The notes: generated by a model not told the origin, from the letters alone. Counted from the first letter of the stretch, positions 1 through 9,101 are shown. The stretch is DNA of 64,000 nt from Flavobacteriales bacterium (GCA_016712535.1 JADJQW010000002.1:1922001-1986000), one strand, 5' to 3'. Numbers and translations are program-made.

Positions 1-1175
1 AGTTGCTCATCGTACCGCGCGCTCTGGAGCGAATCGCTGAGGGCCTTGTGCGCCTGCAGATGCCGGAGCGCTTCTGCGATGTTCCCTTGCTTGGCGTGCC
101 AGTCATGCAGCTCCAAATGGGCTTCGGACATCAAGTCCGTCATGCCCAGTCGACCTGCCGCCGCCATCACTTCCTTCATGGTGCGAAACGCATCGGAATG
201 CCGGCCAAGCTGCCAATAGGTGATGGCGACGCTCTGCAGCAGCTTGGCTTGATGGATGCTCTCGTTGGCCGGGTCGGTCAGGGCCAGTGCGCGCTGAAGC
301 TCGGTGAGGGCCTGATCGAACCTGCCGTTGCGGCGGTGGATCACGCTTTTCTCATCGTGCAGCATCATCCTGAATTCAGGGCTCCGGTCGCCCAGTTCGT
401 TGAGCAGGCTGTCGCATAACCGGAGGGCTTGTTCGTATCGGCCGTCCATCGTCGCGGTGATGCTGAGGTTGGCGACGGCATTCTGCATGAGCATCTCGGA
501 GTCTGCGACGCGGGCCAGCCGAAGCGACTCGGTGAAATGGCTCCATGCTTCATCGTAGCGCGCCTGGTTGAGACGGATGAGGCCCATGCCGTTCTCGGAT
601 CCGCTATGTCCGGGCGCGAAGCCAACAGAGTCCGCCACGCGGGCAGTCCGTGCGAATTGATCATACGCGTCGTTCAACCCGTCCGGCAGGAACAGCTGTG
701 CTTCGGCCTTCACGTTCATGAGCCCGATCCGTTCCCGCATGAAGCCGGTATCAGGCAGCAGGCGCAGGCCCGCTTCGGCTTCCTGTTTTCCTCGCTCCGG
801 GTCGCCCAGCAGGGTCAACGCATTGGCCATGAGCCTCTGCGCGGTGCTCCGGATGGCGACCTCTGTGGCGGGCACTGTGCTTCGGATGCTGTCCAGGAGG
901 TTCAAGGCAACGCGGTAGTCCTCAGAGCGCAGCTCGGCCGTGGCCAGTGCGAGGAGGCCCAGATGCCGTTCGCGTTGGTCCACTGAGGCTGACCAGTTCT
1001 TGGCCATGGACCGCAGCTCGTCCGCAGCGTTCTGCTGTGCGATTCGACGGTACTGCTCATAGGCCGGCCAATGCTGCGCGAGCATGGTGCCGATGACCAG
1101 CACCTGGAGAGCGGCTGTGCTCAAGATGCGCGACCAACTACGACTTGTTCTATCGAAGAGGTTCGGATGCAGCAT
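1..1175 (-). CDS. TPR sensor protein, probable histidine kinase N-terminal part (partial, runs off left edge)
   Basis: An open reading frame begins at ATG 1175, 14 bases after the stop of the preceding kinase gene, and stays open to base 1, so the C-terminus is outside the window. The visible ~391 residues have a hydrophobic N-terminal segment (residues ~18-33), then the mature motif QHWPAY, then helical TPR-like repeats (for example NQARYDEAWSHF, GRFDQALTELQ). The same order and the same HWPAY motif occur in the upstream 671-residue kinase, so this is a tandem paralogue. Inference: the missing part carries a transmembrane helix and a HisKA_3/HATPase module as in the neighbour. It is likely co-transcribed with the regulator at 5007-5657. 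No catalytic residue is visible, so kinase identity rests on paralogy. A later start at the Met of MLAQHWPAY (about 1086) is possible. Confidence 0.75.
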   Translation of the reverse strand, partial: MLHPNLFDRTSRSWSRILSTAALQVLVIGTMLAQHWPAYEQYRRIAQQNAADELRSMAKNWSASVDQRERHLGLLALATAELRSEDYRVALNLLDSIRSTVPATEVAIRSTAQRLMANALTLLGDPERGKQEAEAGLRLLPDTGFMRERIGLMNVKAEAQLFLPDGLNDAYDQFARTARVADSVGFAPGHSGSENGMGLIRLNQARYDEAWSHFTESLRLARVADSEMLMQNAVANLSITATMDGRYEQALRLCDSLLNELGDRSPEFRMMLHDEKSVIHRRNGRFDQALTELQRALALTDPANESIHQAKLLQSVAITYWQLGRHSDAFRTMKEVMAAAGRLGMTDLMSEAHLELHDWHAKQGNIAEALRHLQAHKALSDSLQSARYDEQ

Positions 1176-1189
1176 GGTCGAATGCTGCT

Positions 1190-3205
1190 TCACTCCAATA
1201 CCGGGGACTCCACGCTCACGGTGGTGCCCTTGCTCGGAGCGCTATCGACTTGCACGGTGGCACCGAGGGAAGCAGCGCGCGAGCGCACGTTGCTAAGTCC
1301 CATGCCGTTGCTGGCCGTGCTGGGGTCGAAGCCCACGCCATTGTCGCTCACCACCACGCTCAGGCGGCCCGGCGCGCGCGTCACCCCGATGGTGAGTTGA
1401 TCGGCCTTCGCGTGCTTGAGCACGTTGCTCACCAGTTCCTGAACGATGCGGTAGACCGTGATCTCCACGCCGCGCTCGAGGCGTTGATCCAGCCCGAAGG
1501 TGTTCAACTCGACCTGGAGCCGCCCGCTGATGTGGATGGTATCGCGCAGGTCGTTCAAGGCCTTCTCCAGGCCGAAGCGGCTGAGGGTGGCGGCGGCCAT
1601 GTCGTGGCTGATGTGGCGGAGCTCGCTCACCGTTTGATCCAGCAGGCGGGTCACCTTCTGGTACTGCTGGTCCTGCCGCATGGCCTCCACGCGGTCCTCC
1701 AGCGCGCTCATGTTCGCCTTGATGCCGCCGAGCATGCTGCCGAGCCGGTCGTGCAGGTCCTTGGCCATGCGGTCGCGCTCCTTCTCCTGTCCTTCAAGCA
1801 TGGCGTTGATGCTCTTGATCTCCTGCTGGCTCAGGAGCTGGTCCACCTGCTGGTCGTGCAGCGCTTTCTGCTGGCGGGCCATGCGCTGGCGGTGGCGCAG
1901 CACACGGTAGAGGAGGAGGGCCACGAGCCCCAAGGCGATGGTGGCGCCGATGAGGGCATTGCGTTGGAGGGTGCGGCGTCGGCTCTCGGCCGTGCTGAGC
2001 GCTAGGGCTTGTTGCTGCTCGGCGATACGATGCTCCTTGCGCTCGGTCTCGAAGAGCATCTCCAAGCGCGCCATCTCCGTTGAGTGCTTGGAACGACCCA
2101 ACGAGTCGGAGATCTGCGCGTATTGTGCTAAGTGCTCTGCTGACTCCTCGTGCCTCCCCAGCTCCTTGAGCAGTTCATACAGGTCGTAATGCGCGGCTTG
2201 CGCCCGTTCCAGCCAATTCAGGGAATCGAATGCGAGGAGGGCCGCCCTCATCTGCCCCTCGGCCATCGCCGCACCATGCAATGACCAGATGGCATAGGCC
2301 AGGTCATGCTGCGCGTCTGCGGCATTCCTGTGGTCGCCGATGCTATCGGCCAGCGCGATGGCTCTGCGGCAGCTCACGATGGCTTCATCATAGCGGCCTT
2401 GCTCCAAGCGGATGTAGCCTAGCTGGCCGTGCAGCCTCGCCCTGATCTCCGGGCTCTTGCGGCCCAGGATCCGGAGAAGGTTCTGGTAGATGGCTTCTGC
2501 TTCGGCAAAGCTGCCGAGCATGGTGGCCACGCCTCCGAGATTGCCAATGGCGGCTTGCGCGATGCGGTAGTGGCCCCCTTCCACAGCGATGCGGCTGGCT
2601 TCGGTGAAGTCAGCGCGGGCCTCCTCATAGCGGCCCTGCTTGTACCGGATCGATCCCATGGCCAGTCTGATCATGCTTGCACCTCGGTCCGACCTGGTCG
2701 TATCCGCGAGCGATTGGGCGGTCTCCAAGGCGTGCATGGCCTGCTCCAGCTTGTTCAACGCGATGAGCGCTTCCGCCTTCACCACCCAGGACGCCATGAG
2801 TTCCTCCTTGTAAGGCGTGTCCTGGAGGACTGCTATGCCGGCAGCCGCATCGGTCACCGCACGGTCATGCGCACCGAGGTTGCTGTAGGTCACCGATAGC
2901 AGGCGCAGCACGATGCCTTTCAGGAGAGGGGCGGTTCGGTCAGCACGCGCTTCCAGGTCGGTGAGCATGAATAGCGCGTTCTCCAGGTCATCACGCCGGA
3001 ATGCGGCGGTGGCTCTTATCAGCTCGATGAAGTCCTGGTCGGCCGGATCGGAATCGGCAGCCAGCCTGCGCGCCAAGGCATCCAGCGAATCCGGTTCATT
3101 CCTGTCGAAGTGGCGCTTGTAATCCCCATAGGCGGGCCAATGCTGTGCCGCAGCATGCAGGTGGAAGAAGAGGAGTAGGATGAGCAGATTCCTGCAGCAA
3201 CCCAT
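1190..3205 (-). CDS. TPR-containing sensor histidine kinase (HisKA_3 type)
   Basis: 671 residues. A signal-like segment (1-20) is followed by TPR repeats from about 60 to 370 (GRYEEARADF, GRYDEAIVSC), a coiled stretch, one transmembrane helix (about 417-436), a second coiled coil and a NarX/DesK-type kinase core. The phospho-accepting histidine is H485 in AKDLHDRLG. The ATPase shows an N box (ELVSNVLKHAK, ~590-600), a G1 box (DNGVGF, 621-626) and a G2 box (GMGLSNV, ~634-640). Established: this architecture senses through the periplasmic TPR and phosphorylates NarL/LuxR-type regulators. Such a regulator is encoded at 5007-5657 at the head of the same-strand gene run, so they are the likely pair. 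The signal is unknown. The stop lies 14 bases before the next paralogue's ATG, which suggests one transcript. Confidence 0.93.
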   Translation of the reverse strand: MGCCRNLLILLLFFHLHAAAQHWPAYGDYKRHFDRNEPDSLDALARRLAADSDPADQDFIELIRATAAFRRDDLENALFMLTDLEARADRTAPLLKGIVLRLLSVTYSNLGAHDRAVTDAAAGIAVLQDTPYKEELMASWVVKAEALIALNKLEQAMHALETAQSLADTTRSDRGASMIRLAMGSIRYKQGRYEEARADFTEASRIAVEGGHYRIAQAAIGNLGGVATMLGSFAEAEAIYQNLLRILGRKSPEIRARLHGQLGYIRLEQGRYDEAIVSCRRAIALADSIGDHRNAADAQHDLAYAIWSLHGAAMAEGQMRAALLAFDSLNWLERAQAAHYDLYELLKELGRHEESAEHLAQYAQISDSLGRSKHSTEMARLEMLFETERKEHRIAEQQQALALSTAESRRRTLQRNALIGATIALGLVALLLYRVLRHRQRMARQQKALHDQQVDQLLSQQEIKSINAMLEGQEKERDRMAKDLHDRLGSMLGGIKANMSALEDRVEAMRQDQQYQKVTRLLDQTVSELRHISHDMAAATLSRFGLEKALNDLRDTIHISGRLQVELNTFGLDQRLERGVEITVYRIVQELVSNVLKHAKADQLTIGVTRAPGRLSVVVSDNGVGFDPSTASNGMGLSNVRSRAASLGATVQVDSAPSKGTTVSVESPVLE

Positions 3206-3215
3206 GGCTGTGCGT

Positions 3216-4514
3216 TTACCGCCGCTTCACGGCCTCATCGCTCCGACCCTTGATGGGATCGAGGCGCTTCCGTGCCCGCCTCAGCATCCGTTCCAATCTC
3301 CTGGCATCCATCACGGTCGTGTTCCCTTTCCCGCTTTGGCGCTGCTTCTGTGAGCAGATATCCGGACGTGTTGCGCAAAGGGAGAACAGGTCCTCGATGA
3401 AGCTGGCGGCAGCGGATTCTACGGTCAATTCCAGCCTTGGGTCGTTGCACAGGAGATGGCTCTCATAAGCAATGCAGTTCAGCCCATTCGTGCAGGCGCC
3501 GCTTGGCCAGACTGCGGAGTCGTTGACTACCGGTTCGCATTCGGGCGATGACCAGCAACTGTCCGGGTAGTCGTTCTCCGTCATCGCGTTGCGGTCCATG
3601 AACAACGGGTCCAGGATCCCTTGGATCCTGCAGTCCATCGCCGGATAGCCCTTCACGGCCTCACGGCTGCATGTCGAACGCGCATGGCTGGCTTCCGTGT
3701 ACACAGAGCGCAAGTAAGATTCGAACTGGCGCGCGATCCGGATGCGCATGCCCGCAGCTGCTTCGGCTCCGTAAAGAGCAGGCAAGGCGACGTGCGCGGC
3801 CCAGTGATCGGCCAGCGCCTCCGAACAGAAACTCCGTACCGTCGCCGAAGCTTCAAGTCCATGCCCGATCTCATGCAGGAGCATGAATGCGAGCAATTCA
3901 TAACTCATGCCCGGGTGCCAGAGCAACGGCCTTGGAATCTCGATAAGCAGCCAATCCTCACTTCTCGTTTGGTCCTGCACGCGGCGGCTGTATACGCTCA
4001 TGAATCGATGATCAGATGCATCGAGTACATCGACCTGCACGTGGAGTCCGCCTTGCTGACTGATTCCTGCGTTGGCATATGCCTCCAGTATTCCCAGAAC
4101 TGCTCGTTCCGGGTAGCAGGGAGCCAGATCATTCACCCAGATGAGGGTGTCAGATAAGGCTTGCCCCTTGTTCACATCACCAGCGCGCTGAATACCGCGT
4201 ATCAGAAATTGGCGATCGATCTTGCCAGCTGCAGCTGCAAGCTGAAACCCCAGGTAAGCGAATCTCTGCGCCGTGAATGCCTCGGGCGAATCAGCCGCCG
4301 CGCCCGGCAATACCGGCCTCGTGCGAATCGGGCACTCGCACCACCCATAATGCTCTCCGCTCCAGATGTGGACTTTGTTCTCAGCCGGTCGGTAGGTGTC
4401 GCAGAAATCCCGGACGCGCCATTCGTCGGTGCGGGAAAGGCCGCAAAGCGATTGTGCGCTCGCCCAGGAAGCCAGAGCGGCCTGGCAGACGGCTGCGGAC
4501 AGCCGAAAGCTCAT
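3216..4514 (-). CDS. secreted putative zinc metallopeptidase (HExxH), unknown family
   Basis: 432 residues with an N-terminal signal peptide ending near ASAQS (residue ~21). The centre contains LLHEIGHGLEA: H214, E215 and H218 form an HExxH motif. SEALADHW about 14 residues later (E232, D236) would fit the third ligand of a gluzincin-like peptidase. The protein is cysteine-rich in its second half, as expected for an exported protein. I do not recognise the family, and activity is inference from the motif. The ATG overlaps the stop of the 157-residue gene by 4 bp (ATGA), implying translational coupling. It sits between a response regulator and its kinase, so it may be a target or a modifier of the sensed signal. 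The basic C-terminal tail (RRARKR) is unusual for a mature secreted enzyme. Confidence 0.7.
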   Translation of the reverse strand: MSFRLSAAVCQAALASWASAQSLCGLSRTDEWRVRDFCDTYRPAENKVHIWSGEHYGWCECPIRTRPVLPGAAADSPEAFTAQRFAYLGFQLAAAAGKIDRQFLIRGIQRAGDVNKGQALSDTLIWVNDLAPCYPERAVLGILEAYANAGISQQGGLHVQVDVLDASDHRFMSVYSRRVQDQTRSEDWLLIEIPRPLLWHPGMSYELLAFMLLHEIGHGLEASATVRSFCSEALADHWAAHVALPALYGAEAAAGMRIRIARQFESYLRSVYTEASHARSTCSREAVKGYPAMDCRIQGILDPLFMDRNAMTENDYPDSCWSSPECEPVVNDSAVWPSGACTNGLNCIAYESHLLCNDPRLELTVESAAASFIEDLFSLCATRPDICSQKQRQSGKGNTTVMDARRLERMLRRARKRLDPIKGRSDEAVKRR

Positions 4515-4984
4515 TTGCCGCTCAGGAATCGGCGGATCCGGTCCAGAATCGACGGTGCGACCTTCGGGCTGATCGGTCGCACGCGGGGGCCGCTCAGGAC
4601 CACATGGCGCCCCTTGGCCGTCTCGAACACGTTCGGGGTCGTCTTTTTACCATCCGCGCCGCCCCCTCCTGACGTGGACAGCGTCACCGGCTTCCTCCTT
4701 CCATTGATCTCGCTCGGTTTTTCAGAAGGATCCGTATGGATCTGCAGGACCCAGGCTTCCGTTTCGTCATCGCCCTGCTTGAACTGGTCGAGATGCCAGT
4801 CGACAGTGTGGGAGTTGACAGTGTCCCGCTTCATGTAAAGGTTGATGAACATGAGGTGCTCCTCCTCATCCTCGCCGCGCGTGGTCTCGGGATAGTCGAT
4901 GCTCCATCCACCCGGGTTGCTGTACGACGCGATGTACTCTTTACCGATCTCCGTGGGTCCAGGTCCTTCAATAATCCAGCTCAT
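4511..4984 (-). CDS. hypothetical protein in two-component operon
   Basis: 157 residues with no signal peptide, no transmembrane segment and no motif I recognise. The N-terminal half is acidic and aromatic (GGWSIDYPETTRGEDEEE). A glycine-rich linker (STSGGGGADG) precedes a basic C-terminal third ending in ILDRIRRFLSGK. Its stop overlaps the ATG of the HExxH protein by 4 bp, and it begins 22 bases after the stop of the regulator gene, so it belongs to the same operon. It might be a small cytoplasmic partner of the secreted protein, but nothing in the sequence shows this. Confidence 0.6.
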   Translation of the reverse strand: MSWIIEGPGPTEIGKEYIASYSNPGGWSIDYPETTRGEDEEEHLMFINLYMKRDTVNSHTVDWHLDQFKQGDDETEAWVLQIHTDPSEKPSEINGRRKPVTLSTSGGGGADGKKTTPNVFETAKGRHVVLSGPRVRPISPKVAPSILDRIRRFLSGK

Positions 4985-5006
4985 CGGCTAATGGTATTTG
5001 GTTGCT

Positions 5007-5657
5007 TCACTCCGCCCATCCCCGCTCCATGGCGTACTTCACCAGGCCGGCGATGTTGCGGCAGTCGAGTTTATGGAAAATGTTCCTTCGGTGGGTTTCC
5101 ACCGTGGGGACGCTGAGGAAAAGGGCTTCGGCGATCTCCTGGGTGGTGCGTTCCTTCAGGATGAGCTTCACCACATCCACCTCACGGCTGGTGAGGGGCC
5201 CGTACTTGGTCTCTCCGTTCCGGTCGGCATGGCGGTCGGCTTCCTTCGCCAAGGCCCTGAGTTCCTTGGCGATGTATTGCCTCCCTTCGGCCACGGTTCG
5301 GATCGCTGCCATCAGTTCATCCTTGCTCGTGCTTTTCAACAGGTAGCCGCCCACGCCGCTATCGAGCAGTTCGAGCACGAACTCCCGATGGCCATACATG
5401 CTCAGCACGATCACCCGGGTCTCCGGGCTGGCCTTGCGCATGCGCTTGCTGGCTTCGATGCCGTCCATGCCCGGCATGTTGATGTCCATGAGCACCAGAT
5501 CGGGCTTGTGCTCGGCCACTAGTTCCAAAGCGGCCCGGCCGTTGTGCGCCTTGCCGATCACATGTACTTCGGGCATGCGCTCCAGAAGGCTCTCGATGCC
5601 ATCGAGGAAGATGCTCTGGTCATCAACCAGCACCAGGGAATATCGTTGCGTCACCAT
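5007..5657 (-). CDS. NarL/FixJ-family response regulator
   Basis: 216 residues from ATG 5657. A longer start at 5693 would add 12 residues unlike the family. The receiver domain (about 5-120) has the acidic pair D12-D13, phospho-acceptor D58 (LVLMDINMPGMDG), S86 at the switch position and K108 (YLLKST). The C-terminal LuxR-type helix-turn-helix (about 150-212) reads LTSREVDVVKLI, then QEIAEALFLSVPTVETHR. Established: phosphorylation drives dimerisation and DNA binding in this family. It heads a same-strand run with two TPR histidine kinases downstream, the presumed partners. The sequence CATTTTTG lies 5 bases before the ATG, a degenerate match to the Bacteroidota -7 box. Confidence 0.93.
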   Translation of the reverse strand: MVTQRYSLVLVDDQSIFLDGIESLLERMPEVHVIGKAHNGRAALELVAEHKPDLVLMDINMPGMDGIEASKRMRKASPETRVIVLSMYGHREFVLELLDSGVGGYLLKSTSKDELMAAIRTVAEGRQYIAKELRALAKEADRHADRNGETKYGPLTSREVDVVKLILKERTTQEIAEALFLSVPTVETHRRNIFHKLDCRNIAGLVKYAMERGWAE

Positions 5658-5736
5658 CGGGGCAAAAATGCCGGGGTCTCCAAGGTGCCACAATACTGGT
5701 AAACCATGATATGGACCGGGTCGCGGCTCGCGCCCC

Positions 5737-6798
5737 TCACAACCATCGCTTCCGCCGGAACCACGCCAGCATCACCAGCGCGATCACCAGCATCACGGCC
5801 ATCACCGCGAAATAGCCGTAGTGCCAGCGCAGCTCGGGCATGTGATCGAAGTTCATCCCGTAGATGCCCACGATGAAGGTGAGCGGGATGAAGATGGTGC
5901 TGATGATGGTGAGCAGCTTCATCACCTGCGTCATGCGCAGGTTCTGGCCGGCGTGGTAGGTGTTCTCCACGCTCAGCAGCATCTCGCGGAAGGTGCCGAT
6001 GGTCTCGGCGATGTACACCGTGTGGTCCTGCAGGTCATTGATGTAGCGCCGCGTGCTCTTGTCGATGAGCTCGCTCTGGATGGTGTTGAGGCGGCCTGCG
6101 AGCTCGCGCATGGGCGTCACGTACCGGTTCACGGTGATGAGCAGCCCGCGCAGTTCCTGGATGGTGTGCAGGTCCTCGTTGCCCGGGCGCGTGACCACCT
6201 TGCGTTCTAGCTGTTCGATGCGCTGGCCCAGGCGCTCCACGATGGCGAAGTACTCGTCCACGATCACATCGAGCAAGGCATAAAGGAGGTAGTCGCTGCC
6301 GCATCGGCGCACACGGCCCAGGTCCTTGCGCAGCCGCTCGCGGATGGGGTCCAGGACATCGCCGGGCGTCTCTTGGAAGGAGATCACCAGCCCTTTGCGC
6401 AGCACGAAGCAGATCTGCTCCTGCTGGATGCCGCCGGTCTCCTCATCGAGGCCGAGCATGCGGCTTACCACGAAAAGGCAGTCGCTGTACTCCTCCACCT
6501 TGGGCCGGTGGTCGGTGTTCAGGATGTCCTCCAGCAGCAGGGGGTGCAGGTTGAAGCGCTCGCCGATGCGCGCCAGCATGCGCTCGCTGTTCAATCCGTC
6601 GATGTTGAGCCAGCCGTTCCGGTCAGGCGCGAGGTCCGCGAATTCCTCGATGGACTTCAATCGCTGTTCACTCACCTCATTCGATGAATAGGTGAAGAGG
6701 TCGATCGTCGTCAATCGCGCCAGGTCGTCATCGCCCACATGCACGAGCGCGCCGGGAGGCAGGCCGGCCTTGCCAGATCGTGCACGGACCTTCTTCAT
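5737..6798 (-). CDS. corA: CorA family magnesium/cobalt transporter
   Basis: 353 residues, the normal length. A large cytoplasmic N-terminal domain and long stalk helix are followed by two C-terminal transmembrane helices. The signature YGMNF lies at the end of TM1, with GMN at residues 314-316, as required for ion selection. The C-terminus is basic (WFRRKRWL), as expected for the pentamer's cytosolic tail. It imports Mg2+ (or Co2+/Ni2+) through the inner membrane. The ATG overlaps the stop of the MscS-family channel gene by 4 bp, so the two are translationally coupled. This suggests a joint ion or osmotic role. Confidence 0.96.
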   Translation of the reverse strand: MKKVRARSGKAGLPPGALVHVGDDDLARLTTIDLFTYSSNEVSEQRLKSIEEFADLAPDRNGWLNIDGLNSERMLARIGERFNLHPLLLEDILNTDHRPKVEEYSDCLFVVSRMLGLDEETGGIQQEQICFVLRKGLVISFQETPGDVLDPIRERLRKDLGRVRRCGSDYLLYALLDVIVDEYFAIVERLGQRIEQLERKVVTRPGNEDLHTIQELRGLLITVNRYVTPMRELAGRLNTIQSELIDKSTRRYINDLQDHTVYIAETIGTFREMLLSVENTYHAGQNLRMTQVMKLLTIISTIFIPLTFIVGIYGMNFDHMPELRWHYGYFAVMAVMLVIALVMLAWFRRKRWL

Positions 6799-7664
6799 GC
6801 GTTCCTCACGGTGATGGGGCCGCTCACATGAACGGTGCGCTGAGGGTAGGGGATGGTGATGCCTTCACGGTCGAAGCGCAATTTGATGCTCCGGTTCAGG
6901 TCGTAGTGCATCTGGCGCGAAGTGACCGGGTCCTTGGCCCAGACGTATGCGCGGAGCAGGAGCGCGCTATCCTCGATGCGCACCAGCCGCACCAGCGCTT
7001 TCGGTGCACCGCGCTTGGCTTCTTCTGGCGTGCGCTTGTCGAGGGCGTCGGCGTGGGCCTCGCATTCGGCCTGCATGGCGGCCATGGCCTTGTCCAGGTC
7101 GCTCTCGTAGCTGATGCCCACTTCAACGAACTCGCAGGTGGCCTCATCGTTGATGCTGCTGTTCACGATCACCTCATCGCTGATGACGGCGTTGGGGATG
7201 ATGATGCGCCGGTTCTCGAAAGTGACGATCACGGTGTGCCGCAGGGTGATGTCCTCCACGATGCCGGCATCCACGCTGCCCACCTTGATGAGATCGCCGA
7301 CGCGGAAGGGCTTGAAGCTGACGATGAAGATGCCGCTGATGATGTTGCTGAAGGCGCGCTGCGTGGCCAAGCCCAGGATGGCCACCAAGATGCCCGCGCC
7401 TGCAAAGAGCGTAACGGCCAGATGCTTGAAGGATGGGACCGTGTAGATGACGCCCGCCAGCGCTATCAGGCCCACGAGGAAGCGTGTGGCATTGCGGAAG
7501 AAACGGTAGCGCGTCCGGTCCTCAAAGCCCTGGCCGCTGCGCAGGTAGAGGCGGCGGAGCGCCTTCCGGATGAGCCGCTCCGCAACGAAGGCGCCCGCCA
7601 CGATCAGCGCCACTTTCAGCAGCAGCAGCGCGCTGATCCCCATGTCGTTCAGGAACTCTTTCAT
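6795..7664 (-). CDS. MscS-family mechanosensitive ion channel
   Basis: 289 residues. Three N-terminal hydrophobic segments (about 10-28, 62-80, 84-106) precede the MscS beta domain (FKPFRVGDLIKVGSVDAGIVE, then RRIIIPNAVI) and an alpha/beta C-terminal domain ending near VHVSGPITVRNA. The TM3 region GAGILVAILGLATQ and the PNA motif are family signatures. Established role: pressure relief by releasing ions during hypo-osmotic shock. The promoter box TACTTTCG ends 7 bases before the ATG, predicting a leaderless message that also covers corA through the ATGA overlap. Confidence 0.94.
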   Translation of the reverse strand: MKEFLNDMGISALLLLKVALIVAGAFVAERLIRKALRRLYLRSGQGFEDRTRYRFFRNATRFLVGLIALAGVIYTVPSFKHLAVTLFAGAGILVAILGLATQRAFSNIISGIFIVSFKPFRVGDLIKVGSVDAGIVEDITLRHTVIVTFENRRIIIPNAVISDEVIVNSSINDEATCEFVEVGISYESDLDKAMAAMQAECEAHADALDKRTPEEAKRGAPKALVRLVRIEDSALLLRAYVWAKDPVTSRQMHYDLNRSIKLRFDREGITIPYPQRTVHVSGPITVRNA

Positions 7665-7671
7665 GGCGGGC

Positions 7672-7679
7672 CGAAAGTA
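7672..7679 (-). promoter_or_regulatory. -7 promoter box TACTTTCG upstream of mscS-corA
   Basis: The minus strand reads TACTTTCG, then GCCCGCC, then ATG. It fits the Bacteroidota TAnnTTTG box except at one base. The 7-base gap places transcription initiation at or beside the start codon. Confidence 0.6.
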
Positions 7680-7694
7680 GGAGGGGTGAAGCGC

Positions 7695-8336
7695 TCAAGG
7701 CGGTCCTGCAATCACCCGCCGAACGTATTTGCCGTTGATGAAGATCCAGACCACCTCATAGCTGCCAGCGCCGTCGCTATTGCTCATGTGGATGTACACA
7801 CGCTGCCGATCCAGTGATCGCACCGCATGGCAAGTCCAATAGAGGCCATCGGTTGAGTGTTGGCCGCAGAAATGAGGTTGATACAGGTCATTCCATGCTG
7901 AAGTGGGCAACTGAACCCGCATGGAGTCAATCGTGACAGTGACCCGCTTGATCGCGACGCGCGGAACAGCGCCATCGGTTCCCCGGAAAGGCCGACCATC
8001 GATCTCGCACAATGCCGGATAGCCGTTCGCCTCGAAGGTGAGCTTATGCTTCGTGCTATCGAATGGCGCAGAGGTGATGCGTACATCGACCCCATGCCCA
8101 TTGAAGCTCGCCCAGCTTTCGCAATCCGATTTCCCCTTCAGGTGGAGCATCGCGGGTTTCGTCCCCGTGCCTTCATACTCCCAAACCCAATCGATGAACG
8201 AGATCACTTCCCGCTTGATCGTGGAACTGCGGATGGTGCTGTAACCCTCCTTCTCATCGCTCCATCGGCATTGCCCGGCGAGCTCACCGGTGAAGCCGAT
8301 CAGCGCGCAAGCAGTGGCTGCGAGAAGTCGGTTCAT
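7695..8336 (-). CDS. hypothetical exported protein
   Basis: 213 residues with a clear signal peptide (MNRLLAATACALIGFTGELA, cleavage near AGQ). The mature part is rich in tryptophan and beta-prone segments, with cysteines that could form disulphides. I recognise no domain. The ATG overlaps the stop of pepE by 4 bp (TCAT on the plus strand at 8333-8336), so the two are probably translated from one message. Nothing shows a functional link to the peptidase beyond position. Confidence 0.7.
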   Translation of the reverse strand: MNRLLAATACALIGFTGELAGQCRWSDEKEGYSTIRSSTIKREVISFIDWVWEYEGTGTKPAMLHLKGKSDCESWASFNGHGVDVRITSAPFDSTKHKLTFEANGYPALCEIDGRPFRGTDGAVPRVAIKRVTVTIDSMRVQLPTSAWNDLYQPHFCGQHSTDGLYWTCHAVRSLDRQRVYIHMSNSDGAGSYEVVWIFINGKYVRRVIAGPP

Positions 8337-9040
8337 GCCCCGGCCAGTGAGACCGGCAATTCCATCCCTCCCGCGAGCTCCTTCGCCGCTTGCCCGTGGC
8401 GGAACAATCTCATGCCGATGCCTTCCAGCATCATGGTGCTTCCATTCACCTGCAGCAGTGACCCTTCACGCAATCCGGCAACGGGCATCCCGGGGTGCAC
8501 GGCCAGGAACTCGGCGATGCGCTGGTCGCGGCTCTCGCCGCCATGACCGGGTATCGTGGCCTCGGTATAGTGCGGGTTGATCTGGAAGGGCACCAAATGC
8601 AGCGCGCGCATGCTCGGCGGCTCCACGATGGGCATGTCGTTGGTGGTCATCACGGTAGGACAGGCCACGTTGGCGCCGGCGCTCCAGCCGACGTACGGCA
8701 TACCGCTGCGCACCTTCTCAGCAATGGGCTTGATGAGGTTCTTGCGGTACAGCGCACGGATCAGCAGGAAGGTGTTGCCTCCGCCCACCGCCACGGCATC
8801 GGCGCTGGCGAGTGCCTTGGCGGGGTCGGTCTCGCGGTGCAGGCTGAAGAGTTCCTTGCCGAAGGAGGAGAACACCTCGGCCACGCGATCGGCATAGGCA
8901 TCGTACTGCGCCTCAACGGCCGCAAAGGGCACGAAGGCGATGCGTGAGCGGCCAACGAGGAAGGACTGGGCATGCGCACGCGGCCACGTGAAGAAGGGCT
9001 CACCCGGCATAGTGGAGTTGGAGATGAGCAGGAGCTGCAT
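8333..9040 (-). CDS. pepE: peptidase E (alpha-aspartyl dipeptidase, family S51)
   Basis: 235 residues, about the length of E. coli PepE. It is a class I glutamine-amidotransferase-like fold with the nucleophile serine in YVGWSAGANVACPT, the preceding glycine-rich strand (VAVGGGNTFLLIRAL), and INPHY carrying the likely catalytic histidine. Established: PepE hydrolyses dipeptides with N-terminal aspartate in the cytoplasm. No signal peptide is seen. Its 3' end overlaps a small exported-protein gene by 4 bp. No good -7 box was seen directly upstream. Confidence 0.93.
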   Translation of the reverse strand: MQLLLISNSTMPGEPFFTWPRAHAQSFLVGRSRIAFVPFAAVEAQYDAYADRVAEVFSSFGKELFSLHRETDPAKALASADAVAVGGGNTFLLIRALYRKNLIKPIAEKVRSGMPYVGWSAGANVACPTVMTTNDMPIVEPPSMRALHLVPFQINPHYTEATIPGHGGESRDQRIAEFLAVHPGMPVAGLREGSLLQVNGSTMMLEGIGMRLFRHGQAAKELAGGMELPVSLAGA

Positions 9041-9101
9041 GCGTGCGGGTTCTATAGATGGGCCGGAGAACTGGTCAACCGGCGGGATGCCGGTTCGACC
9101 T

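Noticed and set aside
1145..2005. 286-codon plus-strand frame antisense to the TPR kinase
   Set aside because: Low-complexity Ala/His/Leu composition opposite a gene with clear kinase motifs.
6780..7817. 345-codon plus-strand frame antisense to corA/mscS
   Set aside because: It is opposite two confident genes, has a biased Ala/His/Asp composition and no known motifs; long antisense frames are expected at this G+C content.
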